64,000 bases of DNA from Ruminococcus gauvreauii (GTDB lineage: Bacteria; Bacillota; Clostridia; Lachnospirales; Lachnospiraceae), in NCBI RefSeq assembly GCF_025151995.1, contig NZ_CP102290.1, positions 62,001-126,000 on the forward strand. Direction: 5' to 3'. Numbering within the stretch: position 1 is the first letter of the stretch; the number at the start of each line of letters is the position of its first letter. Both the position numbers and the translations under genes were made by a program. The notes under the pieces are model-generated. The model saw nothing but the letters and a program-made list of their open reading frames with translations, did no database searches and had not been told where the DNA came from. Below, piece after piece: positions 9,586-18,429 of this stretch.

Positions 9586-9614
9586 AGAATATCACCTTTT
9601 TTATCTGAAGTCTA
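9586..9614 (-). promoter_or_regulatory. Candidate sigma-A promoter for the riboswitch operon
   Basis: On the minus strand TAGACT and TATTCT are separated by 17 bp and end about 38 bp before the aptamer. Each hexamer matches consensus at four of six positions, so the call rests on spacing and placement. Confidence 0.45.
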
Positions 9615-9701
9615 CAATTTTTTTCGCTTAAATTCATTCCATTTTGTTATATCAATTACAGCATTGCATAACACCCGTACGCGTTTTCATCACCCGGATT
9701 C

Positions 9702-10841
9702 TTATGTTGTACTGCGGTGCTTCGTATCCGTCTGCACTCTCGTCAATCGCTCTCCCTCTGCATTAAATACATGTATCTTCTCCTGCTTCAGACGAACATA
9801 TATCTCATGTCCAATTTGACCGGGGAAATCAGCATTCGTCATTACCGTAAGATTCGGTATGCCGGACGCAGTAAGAAAAACAGCCACCTCACGCCCTGTA
9901 TTCTCCAACAGGTCGATTTCCATCCGGATGGCGCCAGGTTCTTTCTTTGAAGCAAGCTCAATGTGTTCCGGACGGATACCAGCCTTAAGCGGTTCTTGTA
10001 ATTGCTCCCCAGGCAAACCACTTATGTCTATAGGAATACGGGCTTCACCCAGAGTCAGAAAATGCTGTGCATGATATGACACAATCCTGGTATCCCATAT
10101 ATTCATATTGGGAGAGCCTATAAATCCGGCAACGAAAAGGTTAGCCGGATTTTGATAAATCTCCTGCGGCGTCCCAAACTGCTGTAAAACGCCGCAATTC
10201 ATTACAGCAATACGTGTCCCCATTGTCATAGCTTCGATCTGGTCATGTGTAACATATATTGTTGTTACACCCAATTCCCGCTGAAGCGTTATAATCTCCC
10301 GGCGCATCTCTGTGCGGAGTTTTGCATCCAGATTTGCCAGCGGTTCATCCATCAAAAAAAGCTTAGGCCTTCTCACCAATGACCGCGCAAGAGCCACACG
10401 CTGACGCTGTCCCCCTGAGAGTGCACCGGGCTTCCGTTCCAACAGAGTGTCCAGTTCCAGCTTTTTTGCCACCTCAGCTACCCGTGCCGCTGCCTCCTGC
10501 TTTTTGGTATGGTGCATTTTGAGGGGGAACGCAATATTATTCTTTACCTTCATATTCGGATAGAGGGCATAATTCTGAAATACCATTGCAATGTCACGGT
10601 TCTTAGGCGGTACTTTATTAACTACCCTGCCATCCATCATGATCTCGCCGCTGCTGATGCCCTCAAGTCCCGCAATCATACGAAGCAGTGTAGTCTTTCC
10701 ACAGCCGGAAGGCCCCACGAAAACAATAAATTCACCCTGTTCTATTTCCATATCCATATTGATAACGGCGTGTACATTGCCTGGATACCACTTATTTACT
10801 TTGTGTATTTGCAGGCCGCCTGCCCGAACTTCATTTTCCAT
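9702..10841 (-). CDS. CUT1-type ABC transporter ATPase (MalK/MsmX/UgpC-like)
   Basis: 379 aa energy subunit of the sugar-importer class. Walker A GPSGCGKTT near residue 42, Q-loop MVFQNYALYP, signature LSGGQRQR, Walker B LFLMDEPLANLD, H-loop YVTHDQIEAMTMG. Residues 240-360 form the C-terminal OB-fold (TOBE) regulatory domain typical of MalK homologues. Start ATG with AAAAGGAG. It is the last gene of the hybrid cluster, 19 bp after the MalG-like permease. It is the only ATPase in the cluster, so it must serve the MalF/MalG-like permeases and perhaps the MacB-core-like protein, which has none. Confidence 0.92.
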   Translation of the reverse strand: MENEVRAGGLQIHKVNKWYPGNVHAVINMDMEIEQGEFIVFVGPSGCGKTTLLRMIAGLEGISSGEIMMDGRVVNKVPPKNRDIAMVFQNYALYPNMKVKNNIAFPLKMHHTKKQEAAARVAEVAKKLELDTLLERKPGALSGGQRQRVALARSLVRRPKLFLMDEPLANLDAKLRTEMRREIITLQRELGVTTIYVTHDQIEAMTMGTRIAVMNCGVLQQFGTPQEIYQNPANLFVAGFIGSPNMNIWDTRIVSYHAQHFLTLGEARIPIDISGLPGEQLQEPLKAGIRPEHIELASKKEPGAIRMEIDLLENTGREVAVFLTASGIPNLTVMTNADFPGQIGHEIYVRLKQEKIHVFNAEGERLTRVQTDTKHRSTT

Positions 10842-10860
10842 AAACAGCTCCTTTTATATT

Positions 10861-11700
10861 TTAGTCCTTCATTCCAGAAGATATAATGCCTTGTTCAAGA
10901 TATTTCTGCCCGAACATAAATATCAGAAGCGGCGGCATAAGTGTAATCAGTGATGCGATCAGCGATACTCCCGCATTGTCCGCGGTGATATTCGCCATAT
11001 ACAGAGACAACGGCCAAAGTGTCTGATCCTTTAAGAATGCCTGAGGTGCCTCCATTGCGTTCCAGTACTCCAGAAATCCCAACACAACTGCGGAGAGGAT
11101 ACCCGGTGCGCCGAGAGGTATACCCAATCTCAAAAATGTCTGGATAGGAGAAGCACCATCCACAGCTGCTGCCTCAGTAACCGCCCCCGGTATCGTCATA
11201 AAGAATCGGGTCATGATGAATACCGGAAGGGTTGATGCGGCGCCTGGCAGAATAATGGCCCATGCGGTATCAATAAGGCCTAACTTATTCAAAACCAGAT
11301 AACTGGAAACCATAGTCACTTGAAAAGGCATCAGCATAAGGACAATATATAAGGTGTAAAACACTTTTTTTCCGCGAAAGTCAAAACGTGCAAATGCCCA
11401 TGCCGCAGGAGCGCCCAAAACAATATGGCCCAATATAATGGGAAAGACCTGTTTACAGGAATTCCAGAATACATTAAAAAATTGAGGTGTATCAAACAAC
11501 AGCTCCGCATAAGCCTGGAAGGTCGGGTAGCGTGCAAAAATCGGCCATGCAGCGAAGCCATCACCACTTTCTAAAACCGGGGCAAGGTTCCCGGACAACT
11601 CCCCGGGTCCCATAAGTGTACCGGATGAAAGCATCCACAGCGGTACCCATACAAAAGCTGCGATCATAAAAAGAATGAGACAGATAAAAATTTTTTTCAA
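10861..11700 (-). CDS. CUT1-type ABC permease (MalG-like), TTG start
   Basis: 279 aa BPD_transp_1 permease with an N-terminal helix (residues 3-22), a periplasmic loop and a five-helix core. The EAA loop reads TEAAAVDGASPIQTFLRLGIPLG, the MalG-type coupling motif. The start is a TTG at 11698-11700 that overlaps the previous stop (TTGA). It is placed six bases after a perfect GGAGGTGA, so an alternative start is unlikely. It pairs with the MalF-like protein immediately upstream. Confidence 0.9.
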   Translation of the reverse strand: MKKIFICLILFMIAAFVWVPLWMLSSGTLMGPGELSGNLAPVLESGDGFAAWPIFARYPTFQAYAELLFDTPQFFNVFWNSCKQVFPIILGHIVLGAPAAWAFARFDFRGKKVFYTLYIVLMLMPFQVTMVSSYLVLNKLGLIDTAWAIILPGAASTLPVFIMTRFFMTIPGAVTEAAAVDGASPIQTFLRLGIPLGAPGILSAVVLGFLEYWNAMEAPQAFLKDQTLWPLSLYMANITADNAGVSLIASLITLMPPLLIFMFGQKYLEQGIISSGMKD

Positions 11701-12653
11701 GAGCCGTCACCTCCACTCATGATCTTCTGCAGCAGCATAATCAAAGTAAATACGATAAGTGCCATCATCACGGCCCCGGCGCACATTTTATCCACGTCCA
11801 AGCTGCTGTACCAGTTATTAAACAAATGCTGAAGCATATAAATGCTATTATCGGGATAGCTGCCTGCAATGAGATAAGCTTCCCTGAATACCTTGAACGA
11901 ATTGAGCAGGGACAGCACCGTGACTGTGAACAACGTCGGCAGCAGATTGGGCATCGTGATCTTTATAAGCCGTTTTATGCTGCCCGCACCGTCTATCTGT
12001 GCGGCCTCATACAGTGCCGGATTGATAGCACTGATCCCTGATAGCCATAGCACCATGTCATACCCAAAGTTTTTCCATATATACGCAAACGTTAAAACTG
12101 CAAATGCAGCTTTACTGCCAATCCAGTCAATCGAAGTTACATCCAGTAAAGACAGGATTCCATTGATTAATCCGTTTCTATGGAAAATCACCCTCCACAG
12201 CAGAACAATTGAGGCCACAGGTATTGCCATTGGCATTAAAAACGTTGTTTTGAAAATCCCATGCTTTTCCTGAAATGTAGTAAGCATCAATGCAACAACT
12301 AACGATATGATAAGCAATAGTGGTATGCAAACGAATATAAACTTTGCAGTATTGGCCGCTGCCAATTGGAATGCACTGTTACCCAGCACAGATATGTAGT
12401 TTTGGACTCCAACAAACTGATTGCTTACAGCGGAGAAAAAAGAACGCCGCAGTGCGTCCACAAGCGGAATGAGTACCATTACACTCACGGCAAACAAACT
12501 CGGTGTCAAAAACAGCCACGGTACGATACGTTCTTTTAACGGTGCCTTGTATTCATGTTCGTTTTGTTGTTTTTTCCTGTATAAGTATTTGGGCTTCCTC
12601 GCCGCTTTCGGCAAAGGTATATTCTTTTTTCGGCAGAGAAGAGTTTTTATCAA
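11697..12653 (-). CDS. CUT1-type ABC permease (MalF-like), TTG start
   Basis: About 318 aa when started at the TTG at 12651-12653, which sits seven bases after AAAGGAGG; no in-frame ATG has a comparable site. A basic N-terminal tail (residues 1-45) precedes TM1 (about 50-70, PWLFLTPSLFAVSVMV). The coupling loop is YEAAQIDGAGSIKRLIKITMPNL near residues 205-227. Its first 101 bp overlap the 3' end of the MacB-core-like gene in another frame, an unusually long overlap. It is the first of the two import permeases in the hybrid cluster. Confidence 0.87.
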   Translation of the reverse strand: MIKTLLCRKKNIPLPKAARKPKYLYRKKQQNEHEYKAPLKERIVPWLFLTPSLFAVSVMVLIPLVDALRRSFFSAVSNQFVGVQNYISVLGNSAFQLAAANTAKFIFVCIPLLLIISLVVALMLTTFQEKHGIFKTTFLMPMAIPVASIVLLWRVIFHRNGLINGILSLLDVTSIDWIGSKAAFAVLTFAYIWKNFGYDMVLWLSGISAINPALYEAAQIDGAGSIKRLIKITMPNLLPTLFTVTVLSLLNSFKVFREAYLIAGSYPDNSIYMLQHLFNNWYSSLDVDKMCAGAVMMALIVFTLIMLLQKIMSGGDGS

Positions 12654-13860
12654 CAGAGAACCTCCTTTCATGGGATACAAAGCCAGGCTTTCCTTCTTGC
12701 CAATGGAGCATGAAGTCGATGCAAAGCCACAGACAGGGCATGAAATACATAACCTTGCCAATCGAAATATTGTTGTATGACACTATTTTTACAGATATCA
12801 GACAAAGTGACAGTGTATAGATCACGCAGCTCAGAACCAGGCCCGAATACGAGCGTATTGATGTCATCCTGGCCGCTATTACCACAAGGACAGAAGCAAA
12901 TAAAGAAAACAACAGCAGTAAAAACGCTGCATTCCAAAGCTCCTTATCCCGGAAGGTCGGGGCTGCCGACATCCATGCAGCAAGATTTCCCCAGTGATCC
13001 AAAAATAAATTTTTCCAAAATTTAAAGTCAGACCACCTTGAAGGGATAAAGATTGAAGGGATATCCGGAAAATCAATACAGATCACTAATCCGGCCAAGG
13101 CGATCAAGGCAAGCGGCAGATAGGAAATCATCCACACCGGATAGTGCCGAAGCTTTCCTCCCCGCTTAATCAACCTTATAACAATACCAAACGCCAAAAC
13201 CATAGCCGGAAGCCGGTAAATCATGCCAAACACCCACCCCATCAGCGGTAAATCGAGAATGGTACCTCCTGTGAAGTCCGAAGCCGTAAGATAACGCTCT
13301 GCCATCTCCCGCGTTCCGCCATCAGAAAATATTAACTGCATATTTGACAGTGTATCACTGGATTCCTCCTCTGCCTGCCGGAATACCCTTGATGTATCAT
13401 CATCGAATACACCACGAACATATAATACCTCCCCCTCAATCTTAATCTGCATACCGAGCACATTCGTGCTTCCCCATAATGAAAAAGCCAATTCTGAGCT
13501 GATGGCGCAGCCCGCTGTATCAGACTGCGAGGGTAAAGAACCAACGAGTACGGTTTTTGACGTGATATCTTCACAGGCTCCAAAAACAACAACCACATCC
13601 GCAGTCGTACTCCCCATATCTGCATCCATGATCTCCTGTGCGGAATATACCTGCCACAGCGTGACCTCCGGCTGCTTTGCAAGGCCATCCTGCTTTGCAT
13701 ATTTTTGCTGCCTGACAAGGGCAGACGGACTGACACCACCAGTTTCCCATCGTACGCTGACACTTGAGCATAAGCCAATAGCCGCAATAAAGAATGAGCA
13801 GGCCATACACCAAACGAAAGCTGCCAGTATTCCCGTTACTGTGAGAGCCCGGTAATTCAT
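12553..13860 (-). CDS. Polytopic membrane protein with MacB-periplasmic-core-like ectodomain
   Basis: About 435 aa from the ATG at 13858-13860 (a TTG 18 bp earlier is possible). TM1 is about residues 8-30. An extracytoplasmic region to about 195 contains CAISSELAFSLWGSTNVLGM and IKIEGEVLYVRGVFDDD, which closely follow the MacB_PCD pattern of MacB/FtsX-class permeases. Then come five or six more helices and a hydrophilic cytoplasmic tail from about 400. Normal MacB-type permeases have four helices and a dedicated ATPase; here there are more helices and no such ATPase. It follows the HlyD-like gene by 7 bp and overlaps the MalF-like gene. I do not recognise an established family for the full protein. 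Confidence 0.72.
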   Translation of the reverse strand: MNYRALTVTGILAAFVWCMACSFFIAAIGLCSSVSVRWETGGVSPSALVRQQKYAKQDGLAKQPEVTLWQVYSAQEIMDADMGSTTADVVVVFGACEDITSKTVLVGSLPSQSDTAGCAISSELAFSLWGSTNVLGMQIKIEGEVLYVRGVFDDDTSRVFRQAEEESSDTLSNMQLIFSDGGTREMAERYLTASDFTGGTILDLPLMGWVFGMIYRLPAMVLAFGIVIRLIKRGGKLRHYPVWMISYLPLALIALAGLVICIDFPDIPSIFIPSRWSDFKFWKNLFLDHWGNLAAWMSAAPTFRDKELWNAAFLLLLFSLFASVLVVIAARMTSIRSYSGLVLSCVIYTLSLCLISVKIVSYNNISIGKVMYFMPCLWLCIDFMLHWQEGKPGFVSHERRFSVDKNSSLPKKEYTFAESGEEAQILIQEKTTKRT

Positions 13861-13867
13861 AGAATTG

Positions 13868-15568
13868 TTAGCCTTCAATGCGAACTCTGTCTCCTTCCGA
13901 AATAGTCTTATTTGAGCTCGTGATCACCTTATCCGAGTAGGTCAGAGCATTTTCTGTACTTTCAATGCTCATCATCTGCCCGTCCCTGTCCTTGACGATG
14001 ATATCAACCCGTGAAGTAACCCACTCGATTCCCATCACAGTATTTTGTTTACGGATTACGAGAACATGGTCACCGCGAGAGTCTCTTCTCAGTGCGGTCA
14101 ACGGCAGGCAGTTCTGATATGTCTCACTTTTTTTGTTCAAAGAAAGCTGTGCAGACATGCCGGGGGTATATTTACCGTCGGGGAGGGTAACCGTCACCGG
14201 AACCATGTTATCCTCATCAGCTGTTCCCATGGCTGCTATCTTCACATCCAGCTTCTGAGTGCTGCCGTCAAGTCTATAGCTAAGTTCCCCAGTATCATTT
14301 ACCGAAAAGTTCTCGGCATTCTCTTTATCCAGGCTCCCTTTAAAAGCAAAACCCACGCCATTGTTGGACAGTGTAACTACTTCAACATCCGCTTCCGTTT
14401 TTGAACCCTTTTCCAAAGTTTTCAAAACCGTACCGGAAACCGGAGCCATAACATGACCACCATTGTCTATGATTTCTTTCAGTGTGTCACGTAACTTTTC
14501 CTTTTCTGACAACTCTGCCTTATAGGTGACACTCTCAATTTCTGCCTCAGTCTGCGATTTAGCCTTGTTTTCCTGAGCCTTTTTCAATGCTCGCCGCGCC
14601 GCTTCAATGTTTTTTTCGGCAGCGTAGAGTTCCTCATCCTTTGAGTCTTCAAACTCTCGCTGGGCACTTATTAGCGCGCTCTCTGCAGCTTCAATAGCAG
14701 CCTGAGCATCCATAACCGCAGCCTCATCTGAAAAATCTGTACGGTTTTCTGCCGCAGAAAGTTCCTCATCGGCCTCAGAAAGTGCGTTGTCCCAGCGCGT
14801 CTTGATAGCTTCAAGGTTTTGAACGGCGCTATCGTAGGCAGGCGTTCCCTCCTCAACCTCTGAAAGCACTTGCTGTGCCGCGCGAACCGCATCATCCCCA
14901 GATTCTTGAACATTCTTCCGATTATCCTCCGCTTCCTTAATGTATGCCTGCCTTGTAGCTGTGATGGCCCTGTCTTTATTTTCGATTGCATTGGCAAGCG
15001 CCGATTCGAGGTCTGCAAAATCATTCCTCTCAAGCTTTGCAACTAAACGCTCATACGCCTGCTGTGCATCATCAAGCGCCTGCTGTGCATCAAGAACACT
15101 GTCGCTGCTTCCTTTCCCGGAAAGGCTTATCTTCTGGTTAAGGATATAGATCTCATCCTCGAGGCCCTTAATCTTATCTTTTATGGAAGATACATCAAAC
15201 GCAAGCAGCGCCTCGCCTTCGCTCACCTGCTTTCCCCTTTCTGCATTAACCTTGATAACCCTGAGGCCCTCCGGCAGGGGGATGGATATACCATCCTCTG
15301 CGTCAATGGTTCCATCAATTTCAGCTTTGTTCGTCAATGTTCCACTTGTCATTGTCGATACCTGAACACTGGCAATTGTGGCAGAATCAGACACACGGGA
15401 AACGATCGTTAAGACAAAAATCAGTACAAAAAATGTGACTATAAGACGTATTGCTATACGCTGTACACGGTTACTCAACAGAGGCTTATGCTTTAAACCA
15501 GAGGCAAACATATCTTTTTCCTGTGTGATAATATCGTTGATCTTTTCCTTGATATGTAAGAGCTTCAT
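13868..15568 (-). CDS. HlyD-family membrane-fusion (periplasmic adaptor-like) protein
   Basis: 566 aa. A cytoplasmic N-terminus (1-38) is followed by one TM (39-60), then the first half of a biotinyl/lipoyl-like domain (GISIPLPEGLRVIKVNAERGKQVSEGE, about 95-120). A very long Ala/Glu/Lys-rich coiled coil spans about 130-370, the second lipoyl half is GHVMAPVSGTVLKTLEKGSK near 375-395, and beta-barrel and membrane-proximal segments lie C-terminal. Start ATG has AGGAGA at seven bases. In Gram-positives such adaptors accompany MacB-type exporters. Here it sits directly before a MacB-core-like protein and MalF/MalG-type permeases. Confidence 0.88.
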   Translation of the reverse strand: MKLLHIKEKINDIITQEKDMFASGLKHKPLLSNRVQRIAIRLIVTFFVLIFVLTIVSRVSDSATIASVQVSTMTSGTLTNKAEIDGTIDAEDGISIPLPEGLRVIKVNAERGKQVSEGEALLAFDVSSIKDKIKGLEDEIYILNQKISLSGKGSSDSVLDAQQALDDAQQAYERLVAKLERNDFADLESALANAIENKDRAITATRQAYIKEAEDNRKNVQESGDDAVRAAQQVLSEVEEGTPAYDSAVQNLEAIKTRWDNALSEADEELSAAENRTDFSDEAAVMDAQAAIEAAESALISAQREFEDSKDEELYAAEKNIEAARRALKKAQENKAKSQTEAEIESVTYKAELSEKEKLRDTLKEIIDNGGHVMAPVSGTVLKTLEKGSKTEADVEVVTLSNNGVGFAFKGSLDKENAENFSVNDTGELSYRLDGSTQKLDVKIAAMGTADEDNMVPVTVTLPDGKYTPGMSAQLSLNKKSETYQNCLPLTALRRDSRGDHVLVIRKQNTVMGIEWVTSRVDIIVKDRDGQMMSIESTENALTYSDKVITSSNKTISEGDRVRIEG

Positions 15569-15587
15569 TGTGTGGTCTCCTGTATAG

Positions 15588-16124
15588 TTAATAATTAAAC
15601 TCTATCATAATTATTTTATCCGCCAGATAAGTGCTATCTGCCTGCTGGGTTCCAAAAAGCAACACAAAATCATCGTCCTTTAGTTCGCTTTTATCACCAT
15701 CGTCAAGAGAATACTTCCTGCCCTGAGAATCAACCAGCGCTCTTTGAAATATAGTTTCATCCGTAAAAGTAACACTTACACTGCCGCTGTCTGCTTCACC
15801 ATCAGTAGTAGAAGCAAAGTTTGCATCTATCGTACATGTTGTTTCGGTACAGCCACTGACTGCTCCACTGAAGTCGGCTGAAGTAAACATATCATTTGCA
15901 TCCGTAAATGTGTTTTCAACAGTTATTTCCTCTTTTTCACTGCCAGCGTCATCTTGGGGATCATTTTTTGCAACAGATCCCTGATCGGCTGGTACCGCAT
16001 CTGACTGCGTATCGTTGATTTGGTTATTGGAAGTTTTAGGTTCCGTTTCTGCACCTGTGCATCCTGAGAATAAAAGCATCCCTGCACAAATGATTCCATA
16101 CAGGCTTACCATTCGTTTTTTCAT
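15588..16124 (-). CDS. Secreted lipoprotein of unknown function
   Basis: 178 aa. Signal peptide with lipobox FSGC (Cys about residue 22), an Asn/Asp/Ser/Gln-rich linker to about 70, and a compact C-terminal domain, beta-rich as judged by sequence pattern. That domain contains a CTETTC pair of cysteines and a final stretch FVLLFGTQQADSTYLADKIIMIEF. I recognise no family. It lies between the binding protein (31 bp upstream) and the HlyD-like adaptor (19 bp downstream), so it is probably an extracytoplasmic accessory of the same transport system. Confidence 0.8.
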   Translation of the reverse strand: MKKRMVSLYGIICAGMLLFSGCTGAETEPKTSNNQINDTQSDAVPADQGSVAKNDPQDDAGSEKEEITVENTFTDANDMFTSADFSGAVSGCTETTCTIDANFASTTDGEADSGSVSVTFTDETIFQRALVDSQGRKYSLDDGDKSELKDDDFVLLFGTQQADSTYLADKIIMIEFNY

Positions 16125-16155
16125 AATTCTTAATTCCTTTCTGTTTTAATCATAA

Positions 16156-18264
16156 CTACATCTGTTCCTTTATATAAAGGCTGGCACGGCTCTGGATCTT
16201 TTCAGCAGCCTCCTGTACGCTTATCGTTCCGGCAAAAAATTCTGAGGCTTCTTCTAATATGATGTCCTCCAGGCTCTGGCTTTCATTTACTGCATAGGAC
16301 ACACTGCTTAAGAGCGTCCTCATAAGCTCTGCATCCTCCTGTGTTATCTTCCCGTCCTCATACAGGAACGTCCATATGGAATTACCATTCATAGCGGCCT
16401 GCATTACAGTATCAAACGCTCCCTTATGGAATGGCAGAAGATAACAGGACTCCTGATGCTCTTTCATCAAAAACGTCCTCACAAACCCCCATGCACCATC
16501 CTTATACTTGCTGGATGAGGATATTCCAATCTTTACTTCCGGCTTGATCGCATGGTATTCTCCATGGGAGCTTGGCAGGCCTATTACATTTACGTTTCCC
16601 TGATAAGAATCTCTGTACCGTGCAATTTGGTATGCACTGTAAACAGCTTCATAAGATGCCACAGCAGCACTCAAGTCCGCTTCGAAGCCGCTCTGGCTGC
16701 TCTCCTGAATTTTCCCGGCAAACTCCAGCAATTCTATGAACTCCGAAGAGTTGAAAAAGCACTCACCAGAGGCCCAGTCAACAAGACTGTCATTGGTCTG
16801 GAGCATTATTTCAAGAAATGATGTACTTGACAGATTACTTATGGAATTTAGCCCCGAGGTTTCCAGAACTTTTTCCAGGCTGTCCAGCGTCCATCCCCCA
16901 TTTTCACCAAGGGCACTTGTATTAGCCAGCATCGTGGATATAGCTACACCATTTGTAATGTAAGGCAGTTTACCGTCAATGCTTATGGCGTCAAAGACAT
17001 TTGCGAAATAGTCATCCATATTAATTTCTGAGTCGTTCTTAATATACGTATAGAGATCCTCCAACAACCCCTTGTTATGGTAGATCGGAACCGATAAATT
17101 GCTCATATCCAAAATGTCTGGTATATCCCCTGAAATAATCTTTGTATTAAGATTTAAAATGGCATTATCCCATTCCTCATCGGATACGTTTTGCTCGTAT
17201 GGAAAATATTCCGTCAGTTCAATCTTATATTCTTTATTTGTTTTATTAAAATCCGAAACAGCCTGGACAACACTTGGATCGGCAGTCAGGCTCACCATAC
17301 TGAGTTCTGTCCGATTATCTTTTCCCTTGGAAAGCACCCCTATCTCATAGGAGAGTACAGAAGTCTGGTTGGACGACGCGGCCAGAACCACAAATCGGCC
17401 ATCCTCAAGCTCACATACATGAACATCCGATGTGTTCAACCCCATATCAGACCAGTTGAAGATAAGCTTACCTTCCTGTGCCCCGGCACTGTAACCATAC
17501 AGGCTTGAGGAGTCAAAAAGATAGAAATTGTCGGTGCTTCCTCCAAACAGACCTGCTGTTGTTCCCAAATATATGGGATCCCTGCGCCAATCCTTATTAT
17601 CTATATCCACGGTAAGCAGATGATAGTTCGCTCTGTCCGTAGTAGTGGCGCACACACCAATCTGCCCCTCAGCGGTCGTTATGGTGGTCATAAGATTTCC
17701 ATCATAATTGAGATCAAACAAAAACTCACCATTGCTGTCAAAAAGATAAGCATATGTACTGCTGCATTTGGCTGCTATGCAGATATTCCCCTCGGCATCC
17801 ATACTCATAAATATTTCACTGCCAGATGAGGAAGTAACTGTGGCATCCAGTACCGACGATAAATCTACGGATTGGACTGCTGCATTGCTGCGATCAAATT
17901 TTTTCAAACTGTAGCCTCCTGCATCGTCCTTGCAGACAGCCCATATGCTGCCGTGCTGATCTATCCCAAAATCCAGAAATACAGTTGAATCCTCAATTTC
18001 CAGTGGCAGCTTTTGAAAATCACCGTCATCAATTGATATTGCCGCCAGATATGAGACATCATTACCTTCCTGGCAGCACACATAAGCCTTGTTATCGCTG
18101 ACCAGGAGCCTTGAAATGTATGTCACTGCATCAGGGATGTCGAAAAAACTTGCGACATAGGATTCATGAGACTCCTCACCCTTGGTATTATGACCACATG
18201 CCGTCATAGAAAAAAGTATCGCTATTATACATAGCATAGAGATGTTTCGTTGTAACATTTTCAT
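16156..18264 (-). CDS. Large solute-binding lipoprotein with extra N-terminal propeller-like domain
   Basis: About 702 aa from the ATG at 18262-18264, chosen because AAGGAGG lies upstream and the signal peptide then starts cleanly. The lipobox is SMTAC (Cys about 23). Residues 45-320 show repeated short strand patterns with DxxGNI/DQHGSIW-like turns, reminiscent of a beta-propeller. Residues about 325-700 are a family 1 sugar-binding-protein-like domain, seen in VVQAVSDFNKTNKEYKIEL and DIPDILDMSNLSVPIYHNKG. A classical CUT1 binding protein is about 420 aa, so the first domain is an addition. It heads the structural genes, 165 bp after the kinase gene. Confidence 0.82.
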   Translation of the reverse strand: MKMLQRNISMLCIIAILFSMTACGHNTKGEESHESYVASFFDIPDAVTYISRLLVSDNKAYVCCQEGNDVSYLAAISIDDGDFQKLPLEIEDSTVFLDFGIDQHGSIWAVCKDDAGGYSLKKFDRSNAAVQSVDLSSVLDATVTSSSGSEIFMSMDAEGNICIAAKCSSTYAYLFDSNGEFLFDLNYDGNLMTTITTAEGQIGVCATTTDRANYHLLTVDIDNKDWRRDPIYLGTTAGLFGGSTDNFYLFDSSSLYGYSAGAQEGKLIFNWSDMGLNTSDVHVCELEDGRFVVLAASSNQTSVLSYEIGVLSKGKDNRTELSMVSLTADPSVVQAVSDFNKTNKEYKIELTEYFPYEQNVSDEEWDNAILNLNTKIISGDIPDILDMSNLSVPIYHNKGLLEDLYTYIKNDSEINMDDYFANVFDAISIDGKLPYITNGVAISTMLANTSALGENGGWTLDSLEKVLETSGLNSISNLSSTSFLEIMLQTNDSLVDWASGECFFNSSEFIELLEFAGKIQESSQSGFEADLSAAVASYEAVYSAYQIARYRDSYQGNVNVIGLPSSHGEYHAIKPEVKIGISSSSKYKDGAWGFVRTFLMKEHQESCYLLPFHKGAFDTVMQAAMNGNSIWTFLYEDGKITQEDAELMRTLLSSVSYAVNESQSLEDIILEEASEFFAGTISVQEAAEKIQSRASLYIKEQM

Positions 18265-18386
18265 AGTATTTGCTATCCTCCTTGCATATAAAATACCTGC
18301 TCTTTCAGGTATATTCAGCATACCATGAATGAGCAGGCAGTTTTTTAATTCCATATAAATGATTGACTAAGGAATGGTAAATGAAA

Positions 18387-18406
18387 TCCTAAGAATTCCT
18401 AAGAGT
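18387..18406. promoter_or_regulatory. Direct repeats upstream of the hybrid transporter genes (candidate response-regulator site)
   Basis: Plus-strand TCCTAAGAAT (18387-18396) is followed immediately by TCCTAAGAGT (18397-18406), a ten-base period. Related CTAAGGAAT lies at 18367-18375. Helically phased direct repeats are typical of OmpR-family binding sites. They sit in the gap between the kinase gene and the binding-protein gene, and a single TCCTAAGG also occurs at 20338-20345 upstream of the regulator gene. Confidence 0.45.
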
Positions 18407-18429
18407 TTAAGGCAGAAACCTGGATGGGA

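Noticed and set aside
12654..12761. Upstream extension of the MalF-like gene to a TTG at 12759-12761
   Set aside because: The extra 36 codons have no ribosome binding site, resemble no permease N-terminus and lie wholly within the preceding gene.
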